Shown one piece after another: positions 1 to 5,742 of a DNA stretch of 6,040 nucleotides. The first letter of the stretch is position 1. Each line of letters begins with the position of its first letter. This DNA is from Sulfurospirillum sp. UBA1314 (GTDB taxonomy: Bacteria; Campylobacterota; Campylobacteria; Campylobacterales; Sulfurospirillaceae). Under the pieces are notes generated by a model. It was not told the DNA's origin, ran no database searches, and saw only the letters and a list, made by a program, of their open reading frames with translations. Location of the stretch: NCBI GenBank assembly GCA_002307095.1, contig DBTO01000101.1, positions 1 to 6,040 of the forward strand, read 5' to 3'. The translations under genes were made by a program, and so were the position numbers.

Positions 1-545
1 ACAGTTGGATACGAGAAAAATCGCTGAAAGAGCGTATGATAGAGCCTTTTTGCGAAGAGCAAGTGGGCAAAGATGTCGTCAGTTACGGTGTAAGCAGTTA
101 CGGGTATGACATCCGCGTGGGACGTGAATTTAAGATTTTTACCAACGTCAATTCGACCGTGGTTGACCCCAAAGAATTTGACGATAAAAATGTCATTGAT
201 TTTACGGGTGACATCTGCATCGTTCCACCCAATTCATTTGCCTTAGCACGTACTGTGGAGTATTTTCGCATCCCTAAAAATGTGCTTGCGATTTGTCTTG
301 GAAAAAGTACCTATGCACGTTGTGGCATTATCGTCAATGTCACACCTTTTGAGCCAGAGTTTGAAGGGCACATCACCATCGAAATCTCCAATACGACACC
401 ACTTCCAGCCAAAATCTATGCCAATGAAGGCATCGCGCAAGTGCTCTTTTTAGAGGGTGATACCGAGTGTGAGACCACGTATAAAGACAAACACGGTAAA
501 TACCAAGGGCAAACGGGAATTACCTTACCACGCATTTTGAAATAA
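1..545 (+). CDS. dcd: dCTP deaminase, 5' end cut by the window
   Basis: Deaminates dCTP to dUTP in the cytosol, feeding dUMP and thymidylate synthesis; the family forms trimers. The reading frame is open from the first base: a partial codon (probably Asp), then SWIREKSLKER, which runs into the first internal Met at position 36. Compared with the 186-residue Campylobacter protein from memory, only about six N-terminal residues (MGLK-type start) are missing, so the ATG at 36 is not the start. Family motifs are intact: SSYGYDIR, the GKSTYARCGI block, and GHITIEISNTT, which carries the catalytic glutamate (about residue 133 of the full protein, matching E. coli Glu138). The C terminus GQTGITLPRILK is complete. 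It stops 6 bases before the next gene, so the two are probably co-transcribed. Base composition is typical of the window. Confidence 0.96.
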   Translation, partial: SWIREKSLKERMIEPFCEEQVGKDVVSYGVSSYGYDIRVGREFKIFTNVNSTVVDPKEFDDKNVIDFTGDICIVPPNSFALARTVEYFRIPKNVLAICLGKSTYARCGIIVNVTPFEPEFEGHITIEISNTTPLPAKIYANEGIAQVLFLEGDTECETTYKDKHGKYQGQTGITLPRILK

Positions 546-551
546 CCTCTC

Positions 552-1190
552 ATGGCTTTACATGTAAAAGCGTTAGAGCACCATAATGCACATGAGTTTG
601 ATGGTTTTTATGCCATCTACTCAACTGCTTTTCCCCTCTCAGAGCAAAAATCCCGCGACGCACTTTTAGCCATGCAACGTGCCTCTTTTTATACTATTTA
701 TCTAGCATACAATGACGAAAAAATAGTTGGATTTTGTATGATGTATCATCCCCATGAAGACGATTTTTTCTTACTCGAATACATGGCGGTTGATGAGAGC
801 CTTCGCGGCATCGGACTGGGCTCAACACTTTTAAAAAGTAGCATTTATCAACTCTTTGAAACCCATGGCACAAAAGCGCTGCTGATCGAAATAGACTCGC
901 CAGAGAAAAGCTCATCGGAGCAAGAAATTCGTGAAAAACGAGAGCAGTTTTATCGTCGCTTGGGAGCCTTAAAGATTGACCCCTTTGATTATATCTTACC
1001 GCTTCAAAGTGCTGAAAAACCGCCTCCTATGGAGCTTTTAGTTTATCATCCAAGCTTACGGGAAGTTCCCAAAGAGACCTTGCAAACATGGCTTGAAAAG
1101 CTCTATGTCGATGTCTATGGATGTGCTAAAACAGATTCTCGCATTGCACAAATGCTTGAGTCAGTCCCACCGATTTTAAACCTCATTTAA
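552..1190 (+). CDS. GNAT-family N-acetyltransferase
   Basis: A 212-residue protein with the GNAT (Gcn5-related) acetyl-CoA binding core. Motif A is at about residues 78-94 (YMAVDESLRGIGLGSTLL), with the R-G-I-G-L-G pyrophosphate loop at 85-90. A motif-B-like FYRRLGALKI lies at about 133-142. The N-terminal FDGFYAIYSTAFPLSEQ fits a substrate-side helix. The substrate cannot be read from the sequence. About 70 residues follow the core and are not typical of minimal GNAT enzymes; they may be a family-specific C-terminal extension. The ATG lies 6 bases after the dcd stop, and no strong Shine-Dalgarno is visible, so translation may depend on coupling to dcd. Codons 3-6 contain a 12-bp palindrome (TTTACATGTAAA) that recurs elsewhere in the window. 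Cytosolic; no signal peptide or membrane segment. Confidence 0.88.
   Translation: MALHVKALEHHNAHEFDGFYAIYSTAFPLSEQKSRDALLAMQRASFYTIYLAYNDEKIVGFCMMYHPHEDDFFLLEYMAVDESLRGIGLGSTLLKSSIYQLFETHGTKALLIEIDSPEKSSSEQEIREKREQFYRRLGALKIDPFDYILPLQSAEKPPPMELLVYHPSLREVPKETLQTWLEKLYVDVYGCAKTDSRIAQMLESVPPILNLI
557..568. repeat. Palindrome TTTACATGTAAA, copy 1
   Basis: A perfect 12-bp palindrome beginning five bases into the acetyltransferase gene. It is read as TTA CAT GTA (Leu-His-Val) followed by AAA. Identical 12-mers occur at 4024-4035 (inside a 16-bp palindrome) and 4137-4148. The function is unknown. It has no spacer, so it is not a terminator hairpin. Confidence 0.75.
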
Positions 1191-1201
1191 AAGGAGTTTT
1201 G

Positions 1202-1654
1202 ATGGAAATTTTTTTAAGCGATGAATACGAAACCATGTGGACAGCGATTAGTTCCATTATGGGCGTGATTGCCACAACTTTGGCTATCTTTGCCCTGCTC
1301 TATTCGATGCGAACGTATCGCAAAACGATGCAAGTGGTACACTATGGTGAGATCGATAAAATGTACTTTGAAATTCTCAAAGAAGCCCTCAATAAACCTT
1401 TTCTACTCCAACAAAACCGTGAATGCTCTTTCGATGAAGAGACACAATACAACACCTACGCCTTCATCGTCTGGAACTTTTTGGAGTCAATCTATGATCG
1501 CTGTATGCTCGACCATACTTTGCAAAAAACATGGTTTCCCATCATCGAAGCCGAGCGAAAAATCCACCTTCCGTGGATTCAAGAAGATGAAAACAGAGCT
1601 AAATTCAAAGCAGAATTTTTGAAGTTTATCGACAACGGTAATTTTTCATTATGA
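1202..1654 (+). CDS. Small single-pass membrane protein, function unknown
   Basis: A 150-residue protein that I do not recognise. A hydrophobic helix at about residues 12-35 (MWTAISSIMGVIATTLAIFALLYS) is followed by RTYRK, which suggests a short outer N terminus and a cytosolic C-terminal domain by the positive-inside rule. The rest is helical and rich in aromatic residues, with a conserved-looking patch YAFIVWNFLESIYDR at about 86-100, the kind of arrangement seen in DUF4760-like membrane-tethered proteins (a weak resemblance only). The start is ATG 1202: AAGGAG at 1191-1196 lies 5 bases before it, while the in-frame TTG at 1199 would be too close. The gene begins 11 bases after the acetyltransferase. 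Its stop overlaps the next start (ATGA at 1651-1654), so it is probably translationally coupled to the HEPN protein. Base composition is host-like, unlike its downstream partner. Confidence 0.8.
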   Translation: MEIFLSDEYETMWTAISSIMGVIATTLAIFALLYSMRTYRKTMQVVHYGEIDKMYFEILKEALNKPFLLQQNRECSFDEETQYNTYAFIVWNFLESIYDRCMLDHTLQKTWFPIIEAERKIHLPWIQEDENRAKFKAEFLKFIDNGNFSL

Positions 1655-2331
1655 GCTTAGAAGCTATTACTCACAAAATTAATGCACTAAAAAACAATCT
1701 ATTTGAAGCTATAGAAGCTCTTGAAATTCTCAAAACGATAGATTCAAGAATTGATTTCATCAAAGAAAAAAAGTTTGATGCTTTTATCGTTGCCCTTCAA
1801 TCAAATATGATAAATTCAGTCATTTTATCTTTATGTAAGATTTTTGAAGAAAATCAAGATAGCAATAATATTAAGAAATTACACAATAATTTACTGTGTA
1901 ATTTTAGAATTTTTCCCAATCAAGACCAAAATAAACGTTTATACCAGCAAGTAAAATATACTTTTTTCAATTTGGAACCTCTTCCTGAAATATTTACAAC
2001 ACAAGAGTTACTTGATGTTGTTGACTCAACTTTGCAATCATTTTCTTCTGAATTTCAAACAGATATAAAAGCACTAAAAGCCATGAGAGATACAAAGATT
2101 GCACATACTGATCTAAAAGATCGACCTTATGATAAAACAACGTGGGGAAAAGTTGATAAGCTTATACTTTTTCTCAAAGAATATGTTGATATTCTTAACT
2201 CACATTTATTTAATATCTGTGAATCATCAGACAATGATACTAAGCCTTGCACATCATTATATTCAGATGCTACAAAAGCAAAAAGATGTTTTGAAAGAAT
2301 ACTTAAGAACTTAGAAGAAGAGAAAGAATAG
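1651..2331 (+). CDS. HEPN-domain protein, AbiU2-like
   Basis: A 226-residue, mostly helical, cytosolic protein. Residues 145-153 read MRDTKIAHT, giving R146-x5-H152. This is the R-X4-6-H signature of HEPN domains, in a context (RDxKIAHxD) like the AbiU2-type HEPN family. In many HEPN proteins this pair is the RNase active site, and families of this kind include abortive-infection and toxin proteins; RNase activity here is inference. The C-terminal tail (about 192-226) is charged and ends EEEKE. G+C is about 28-30% over the first 100 bases, against about 43% in the gene before it, which suggests horizontal acquisition. The start overlaps the membrane-protein stop as ATGA. No nucleotidyltransferase (MNT) partner, the usual antitoxin of one HEPN class, is adjacent. 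The stop codon lies in a hairpin shared with the convergent gene. Confidence 0.78.
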   Translation: MSLEAITHKINALKNNLFEAIEALEILKTIDSRIDFIKEKKFDAFIVALQSNMINSVILSLCKIFEENQDSNNIKKLHNNLLCNFRIFPNQDQNKRLYQQVKYTFFNLEPLPEIFTTQELLDVVDSTLQSFSSEFQTDIKALKAMRDTKIAHTDLKDRPYDKTTWGKVDKLILFLKEYVDILNSHLFNICESSDNDTKPCTSLYSDATKAKRCFERILKNLEEEKE

Positions 2332-2346
2332 CCATTCAAATGGCTA
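2329..2346. terminator. Convergent hairpin holding both stop codons
   Basis: TAGCCATTCAAATGGCTA is a perfect inverted repeat with a 7-8 bp stem and a 2-4 base loop. Its first three bases are the TAG of the plus-strand HEPN gene, and its last three read as TAG on the minus strand for the RlmI-type gene. On the minus strand the hairpin is followed by a pyrimidine run (TTCTTTCTCTTCTTCT), so it should work best as a terminator for the minus-strand transcript. On the plus strand it is followed by CTTCTCCACCC, a weak tail. The stem has moderate G+C. Confidence 0.65.
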
Positions 2347-3516
2347 CTTCTCCACCCTGAGCAACAATCCATTCAAATAAAACGATGCACTCGCATTAAT
2401 AAGGCATGGATGGTCGCTGTCTTGTTGCATTTGCTCTAGTAAAATGTATTGCACTTTAAGATCGTGGGAGACTTCCATGGCGATCTCTAAAAGCTCTTTT
2501 TTGCCGACGTGGAAGGAGCAGGAGAACAGAGCGATTAAGCCACCGTCTTTGACCGCTTTGGTGGACTCCATTAAGAGGTGTTTGAAGCCTCGTTTGGCGC
2601 CACTGGCTTGCTCTTTGGTTTTGGCGAAGGATGGTGGATCGAGTATGATCAGATCAAAACTGTTTTTGTATTTTTTCTCTTTCATAAAGGTAAACGCGTC
2701 GGCGGCATAAGTTTCGTAATTTTCCATCGCGTTGGCTGCTAAATTGGCTTTGGTTTGTTCTATTGCCGATTCGGAAATGTCGACAAATACAGCATTTTTA
2801 GCCCCTTTTGAAAGCGCATAGATGCCAAAACCACCTGCATTGCAGCAGATGTCAAGCACGGTGTCGTTCTCTTTGATGTAACTCGCACAGATGGCTCTAT
2901 TTTTGCGTTGGTCGAGGTAAAACCCTGTCTTTTGGGCATCTTCGATGTCGACTAAAAAATGGAGCCCATTTTCATTCAACGTAAATTCTTTAGTAGGCGT
3001 TCCAAAAAGGGTGCCATTTTTGCTCTCCAAGCCTTCGATTTCTCGGGAGTGAATGTCGGATTTTTCGACGATCCATGAAGGGTTTACGAGCTGCTTGAGT
3101 GTGCTTAAAATGAGTTCACGAAAGATTTCCATACCTGCGGTGTTGATCTGCATGGAGAGCGTGTCGCCGTATTTGTCGACAATCAGTCCTGGCAAAAAGT
3201 CGGCTTCGGAGTGAATCAGGCGTACCGCGTTAGTACCATGTAAAAGCGCTTCACGCTTGGCGATTGAACGCTTGATGCGGTTATGGAAAAACTTTTTACC
3301 GATCTCCTCTTTGCCAAAGCTGAGGATCCGTGCGAAAATAGCGCATTTGGGGTTGACATAGGCGGTTCCTAAAAAACCATCTTTTTTGGAAAACAGTGCG
3401 ACGACTTCGCCACTTTGAAACTCCTCAGCGCTTGAGTCGATTTCATTGGCGTACACCCATGGGGTAAAGCGTCTGATTTTGGGGACAACGGAGTGTTTTA
3501 CATAGCATTTATTCAT
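2344..3516 (-). CDS. rlmI: RlmI-type 23S rRNA (cytosine-C5) methyltransferase
   Basis: A 390-residue, SAM-dependent class I RNA methyltransferase; E. coli RlmI (396 residues) makes m5C1962 in 23S rRNA. An N-terminal PUA-like RNA-binding domain covers about residues 1-75. A middle region ends in the family block DIEDAQKTGFYLDQRKNR (190-207). The SAM-binding motif VLDICCNAGGFGIYA follows at 220-234, then acidic VFVDIS (243-248), DLIILDPPSFA (288-298), and SCSFHV at 332-337, whose Cys333 is the expected catalytic cysteine. DHP at 368-370 is also typical. The start is ATG 3516, with AGGA at 3527-3524 and a 7-base spacer; an in-frame TTG at 3519 is less well spaced. It overlaps the end of the upstream hydrolase by 8 bases, and is the last gene of the minus-strand run. 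Membership of the family is firm; the exact target base is by homology. Confidence 0.9.
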   Translation of the reverse strand: MNKCYVKHSVVPKIRRFTPWVYANEIDSSAEEFQSGEVVALFSKKDGFLGTAYVNPKCAIFARILSFGKEEIGKKFFHNRIKRSIAKREALLHGTNAVRLIHSEADFLPGLIVDKYGDTLSMQINTAGMEIFRELILSTLKQLVNPSWIVEKSDIHSREIEGLESKNGTLFGTPTKEFTLNENGLHFLVDIEDAQKTGFYLDQRKNRAICASYIKENDTVLDICCNAGGFGIYALSKGAKNAVFVDISESAIEQTKANLAANAMENYETYAADAFTFMKEKKYKNSFDLIILDPPSFAKTKEQASGAKRGFKHLLMESTKAVKDGGLIALFSCSFHVGKKELLEIAMEVSHDLKVQYILLEQMQQDSDHPCLINASASFYLNGLLLRVEK

Positions 3517-4291
3517 CAATTTTTCCTAAGATCATTTGTAGCTTTTTTGTGAAAGCGGGGTGGTCGAGCACAGTGGCATGAGTGGTGTTGGCGAGGATGA
3601 TATGTAAAGGGCGAGAAGGCATTGCTTCTAAGAGTTTTTCAAGATGGTAGTGCGGAATGATCGTATCGTGTTCCACTTCGATGACGGCTATTTTCGCCTT
3701 AACAAAGGGAAGGTAATTCACACTTTCAAACTTGTTTTGAAGCAAAAGATCAATGGGGAAAAACGGGTATTTGAGTTTGGCAAGGGAGAGAATCGAATCG
3801 TAGGGGCTAATGAGCACCAAGCCATCCACAACGCGTTGAGACGCCAGATAGGTTGCAACGCCACTGCCAAGACTTCGACCAATGAGCACCACTTTACGCC
3901 CTTTGGCATAGGTATCGTAAATCTTGAGCGCATCTTCAAAAAAGGCGTGTTCACTTGGCTCACCCGTACTTCCAACATACCCTCGGTAGTTAAATGCCAT
4001 AATGTCATAGCCTTGAAGTGCTTTTACATGTAAAAGAAATTGTGTCGCATCATCGGTGTTACCACCAAAGTAAATAATCAACCCCGCATCGATCGTAGCA
4101 TCTTTGCGCAACACACCTTCTAAGACTGCGTCATCGTTTACATGTAAAGAGAGTGGTTCGATATTTTCACTGCTCACTTTGGCGTGCTTCTCGATCAATT
4201 GGGTCGGAAAAAGCTGCGCGTTTTGCGTCATATACAGATAAGCCATCGCCACCAAATAGAGTCCAACCACTCCAAATAAAAGTTTTTTCAT
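3509..4291 (-). CDS. Membrane-anchored alpha/beta hydrolase (BEM46/ABHD13-like)
   Basis: A 260-residue serine hydrolase. An N-terminal hydrophobic segment (about residues 4-21) after MKK looks like an uncleaved signal anchor or signal peptide, placing the catalytic domain on the periplasmic side. The core runs IIYFGGNTDDA (72-82, oxyanion region), NYRGYVGSTGEP (101-112), then the nucleophile elbow GRSLGSG with Ser140. Asp209 in VEHDTIIP and His238 in TTHATV complete the triad. The order and spacing match the BEM46/ABHD13-like group of esterase or lipase-like enzymes; the substrate is unknown. ATG 4291 overlaps the methyltransferase stop (ATGA), and AAGGA at 4302-4298 sits 6 bases upstream, so it is translated as part of the run. 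Two copies of the TTTACATGTAAA palindrome lie within it, encoding LLHVK (86-90) and SLHVN (48-52). Confidence 0.88.
   Translation of the reverse strand: MKKLLFGVVGLYLVAMAYLYMTQNAQLFPTQLIEKHAKVSSENIEPLSLHVNDDAVLEGVLRKDATIDAGLIIYFGGNTDDATQFLLHVKALQGYDIMAFNYRGYVGSTGEPSEHAFFEDALKIYDTYAKGRKVVLIGRSLGSGVATYLASQRVVDGLVLISPYDSILSLAKLKYPFFPIDLLLQNKFESVNYLPFVKAKIAVIEVEHDTIIPHYHLEKLLEAMPSRPLHIILANTTHATVLDHPAFTKKLQMILGKIDE
4021..4036. repeat. 16-bp palindrome containing TTTACATGTAAA, copy 2
   Basis: CTTTTACATGTAAAAG is perfectly self-complementary over 16 bases, within the hydrolase gene (Leu-Leu-His-Val-Lys on the minus strand). It is the longest of the three copies, and its centre is 114 bp from that of copy 3, an exact 38 codons. 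Confidence 0.78.
4137..4148. repeat. Palindrome TTTACATGTAAA, copy 3
   Basis: A perfect 12-bp palindrome in the hydrolase gene, read on the minus strand as Leu-His-Val-Asn (residues 49-52). It lies in the poorly conserved stretch between the membrane anchor and the hydrolase core. Confidence 0.75.
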
Positions 4292-4875
4292 AGCGCTTCC
4301 TTCTTCAAAAATACGGTAAAATCACCATCCATATAGCCTTCACAAATCTCCACATCGTAGACAAAATCACTCACATGTGCTTCAATTTCATCGGGTAAAA
4401 AGTAGTTAAAGTTCCCCTGTTTTTCTTCACCCCTGAGCAGGTTAAAGATAAATCCTTTTTTGGAAACTTCGTAACACCTGCGAATAAACAAAAACGTCTC
4501 AAAACGGTTCAAGATATTCATCGAACCACTGGCAATGTAAAAGTCCGCAAACTCCAAATCATCGTTTAAAATATCTTTATACACATAGGTCTGCTTGGTG
4601 CGTTTGTGGGCGACAAAAAGGGCTTCTTCAAGCATATCGTAGCCTGTGTATTTTCGGGGCAATGCGCCTTTTTGCTGCAAAAAAAGATACAAATCACCAA
4701 AACCACACCCTGCATCAATAACACTACTGGAAGACAAATGATTTCCCAAAAGTTCATGAATCACTTCAAAACGCATCTGTTGCGACTGTTTGGAGTTCCA
4801 ATTAAGCCCTCGCGCAGTGCAACCATACCGCTTGATGGCATTTTCATAAAATGTTTTATTGTTGATTCGTGGCAT
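4288..4875 (-). CDS. Class I SAM-dependent methyltransferase
   Basis: A 195-residue cytosolic methyltransferase of the Rossmann type. SAM motif I is SVIDAGCGFGDLYLF at about residues 51-65 (D-x-G-C-G-x-G). YTGYDMLEEAL at about 96-106 carries the acidic ribose-binding residue, and DFYIASGSMNIL at about 131-142 fits motif IV. The N-terminal YENAIKRYGCTARGLNWNSKQSQQMRF is a cap that recurs in a group of uncharacterised bacterial methyltransferases. The substrate is unknown, and it lacks RNA-binding add-on domains. The ATG is the only start available, since a TAG lies in frame 12 bases before it. No good Shine-Dalgarno is present (upstream is TTTTTAGCCTTCTTTC). It starts 29 bases after the flaC-like gene, just beyond that gene's terminator, and overlaps the hydrolase start by 4 bases. 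Confidence 0.85.
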   Translation of the reverse strand: MPRINNKTFYENAIKRYGCTARGLNWNSKQSQQMRFEVIHELLGNHLSSSSVIDAGCGFGDLYLFLQQKGALPRKYTGYDMLEEALFVAHKRTKQTYVYKDILNDDLEFADFYIASGSMNILNRFETFLFIRRCYEVSKKGFIFNLLRGEEKQGNFNYFLPDEIEAHVSDFVYDVEICEGYMDGDFTVFLKKEAL

Positions 4876-4897
4876 GAAAGAAGGCTAAAAAGAGGGA

Positions 4898-4920
4898 GGC
4901 ACTTTTAGCTTAAAAGTGCC
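4898..4920 (-). terminator. Terminator overlapping the flaC stop codon
   Basis: GGCACTTTTA and TAAAAGTGCC form a perfect 10-bp stem with a 3-base loop. Read on the minus strand, the left arm encodes Ala-Leu-Leu of the flagellin C terminus, the stop TAA opens the right arm, and the stem is followed by TCCCTC and then TTTTT. The U-run starts about 6 bases from the stem, so it may be a leaky rho-independent terminator that allows some read-through into the methyltransferase run. Confidence 0.7.
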
Positions 4921-5624
4921 GAAATGCTTTGTTGCATCATACTATTTTGGTGTACTTGTGCAAGTACGGAACTGGTAAGTTTGATCTCGTCACTGTTAAG
5001 TGAGGTAATTTTTTGATCGAGTGGGGTTTCTGAAACTTGTGAATTGGCGCTGCTTAAATTGGTGATCGCCGTGAGTGAATTGGTAATGCTACTGTTTGCG
5101 GCATTGATTTGAGAACCTGCAACATTGGAGAGGGTACTGAGGCTATCACTAAAACTTGCAATGCCATCTTGATCGTCTATGGAAAGCGAACTGAGCCCTG
5201 AAACATCCATACCATAGTTGCTGGAAAGAAGATTTTGCCCATTGTACGTGGTTTGATTGGCGATGTCTTGCATCGAACTGCTAATGGCATCGAACTGCTC
5301 GCTAAGCATCGCTTTTTGATCGCTATTGAGTGCTGCATTGTTGTAACTCACCGAGAGTTCATTCAGCTTATCAGTTCCTGCACTCATCGCTTGCAATGAA
5401 GAGTCAGCGATCTGGTACATACTCACCGTCTCATTGGCATTTTGAACATTTTGGGTTAAAGAAGAGATTTGAGAGCTAAGCGCATCGGAAATAACAAGAC
5501 TTGCACTGTCTTTGCCACTCAGCTCTTTCGTAGCGGCAATTTTCTCTAATGTTGTGTCAGTATTGGTTTTATTTTGGGTAATGGTGTTGAGTAACTGTGT
5601 GTTACCATTGCTAGAAATTTTCAT
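4905..5624 (-). CDS. flaC: Short flagellin-like protein, FlaC type
   Basis: A 239-residue protein with the two conserved flagellin ends and almost no variable middle. The N-terminal D0/D1 part is residues 1 to about 135: LEKIAATKELSGKDSASLVISDALSSQISS (26-55), then QIADSSLQAMSAGTDKLNELSVSYNNAALNSDQKAML (71-107), and TTYNGQNLL (125-133). A C-terminal helical part, about 155-239, ends SMMQQSISALLS. Low Cys and Trp and high Ser, Asn and Gln fit an exported flagellin. The size and the SGxDSA, QIAD and NNAALN motifs match Campylobacter FlaC (about 249 residues), which is secreted through the flagellar export apparatus and is not a main filament subunit. The start is ATG 5624, preceded by GGGGG at 5635-5631 with a 6-base gap; an in-frame GTG at 5627 is less likely. 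It has its own promoter and terminator, so it is probably monocistronic. It is divergent from pseB. Confidence 0.85.
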   Translation of the reverse strand: MKISSNGNTQLLNTITQNKTNTDTTLEKIAATKELSGKDSASLVISDALSSQISSLTQNVQNANETVSMYQIADSSLQAMSAGTDKLNELSVSYNNAALNSDQKAMLSEQFDAISSSMQDIANQTTYNGQNLLSSNYGMDVSGLSSLSIDDQDGIASFSDSLSTLSNVAGSQINAANSSITNSLTAITNLSSANSQVSETPLDQKITSLNSDEIKLTSSVLAQVHQNSMMQQSISALLS

Positions 5625-5654
5625 CACAGACCCCCTACTCTTAAAGTTGTCTTT

Positions 5655-5684
5655 ATTATACTACTCCTATGATACTATTGTCAA
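5655..5684 (-). promoter_or_regulatory. Sigma70-like promoter for the flaC-like gene
   Basis: On the minus strand, a perfect -35 box TTGACA (5684-5679) and a perfect -10 box TATAAT (5660-5655) are 18 bases apart, predicting a start near 5648 and a 5' leader of about 23 bases that includes the GGGGG ribosome site. No sigma28-type flagellin promoter (TAAAG/CGAT boxes) was seen here, although sigma28 is the usual driver of late flagellin genes in this class. Confidence 0.75.
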
Positions 5685-5693
5685 ATGAGAAGC

Positions 5694-5709
5694 GGAATTA
5701 AAATTGCTT
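5694..5709 (+). promoter_or_regulatory. Sigma54 (RpoN)-like promoter for pseB
   Basis: GGAATTAAAATTGCTT has the invariant -24 GG and -12 GC exactly ten bases apart (5694-5695 and 5706-5707), and fits the campylobacterotal form GGAA-N6-TTGCTT as I remember it. Predicted transcription start is near 5719, leaving a leader of about 24 bases before GTG 5743. A TATACT at 5710-5715 could instead be a sigma70 -10 box, without a good -35. Confidence 0.6.
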
Positions 5710-5742
5710 TATACTAAACAAACTCTACGACAAAGGGCTAGC

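Noticed and set aside
552..1190. Acetyltransferase as PseH of the pseudaminic acid pathway
   Set aside because: It is a GNAT enzyme near pseB, but it is longer than the roughly 160-180 residue PseH proteins, lies in a different run on the far side of the interval, and shows no PseH-specific motif that I can recognise.
3644..4033. Open frame on the plus strand opposite the hydrolase gene
   Set aside because: It is antisense to a gene with a complete catalytic triad. Its translation has no recognisable domain, and no ribosome site precedes it.
4372..4379. CACATGTG as a further copy of the repeated palindrome
   Set aside because: It shares only the ACATGT core and lacks the flanking TT/AA, so an 8-bp palindrome here is not notable.
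5642..5655. Inverted repeat TAAAG-N4-CTTTA near the flaC transcription start as an operator
   Set aside because: Arms of only 5 bases in AT-rich DNA are expected by chance, and one arm overlaps the -10 box edge.
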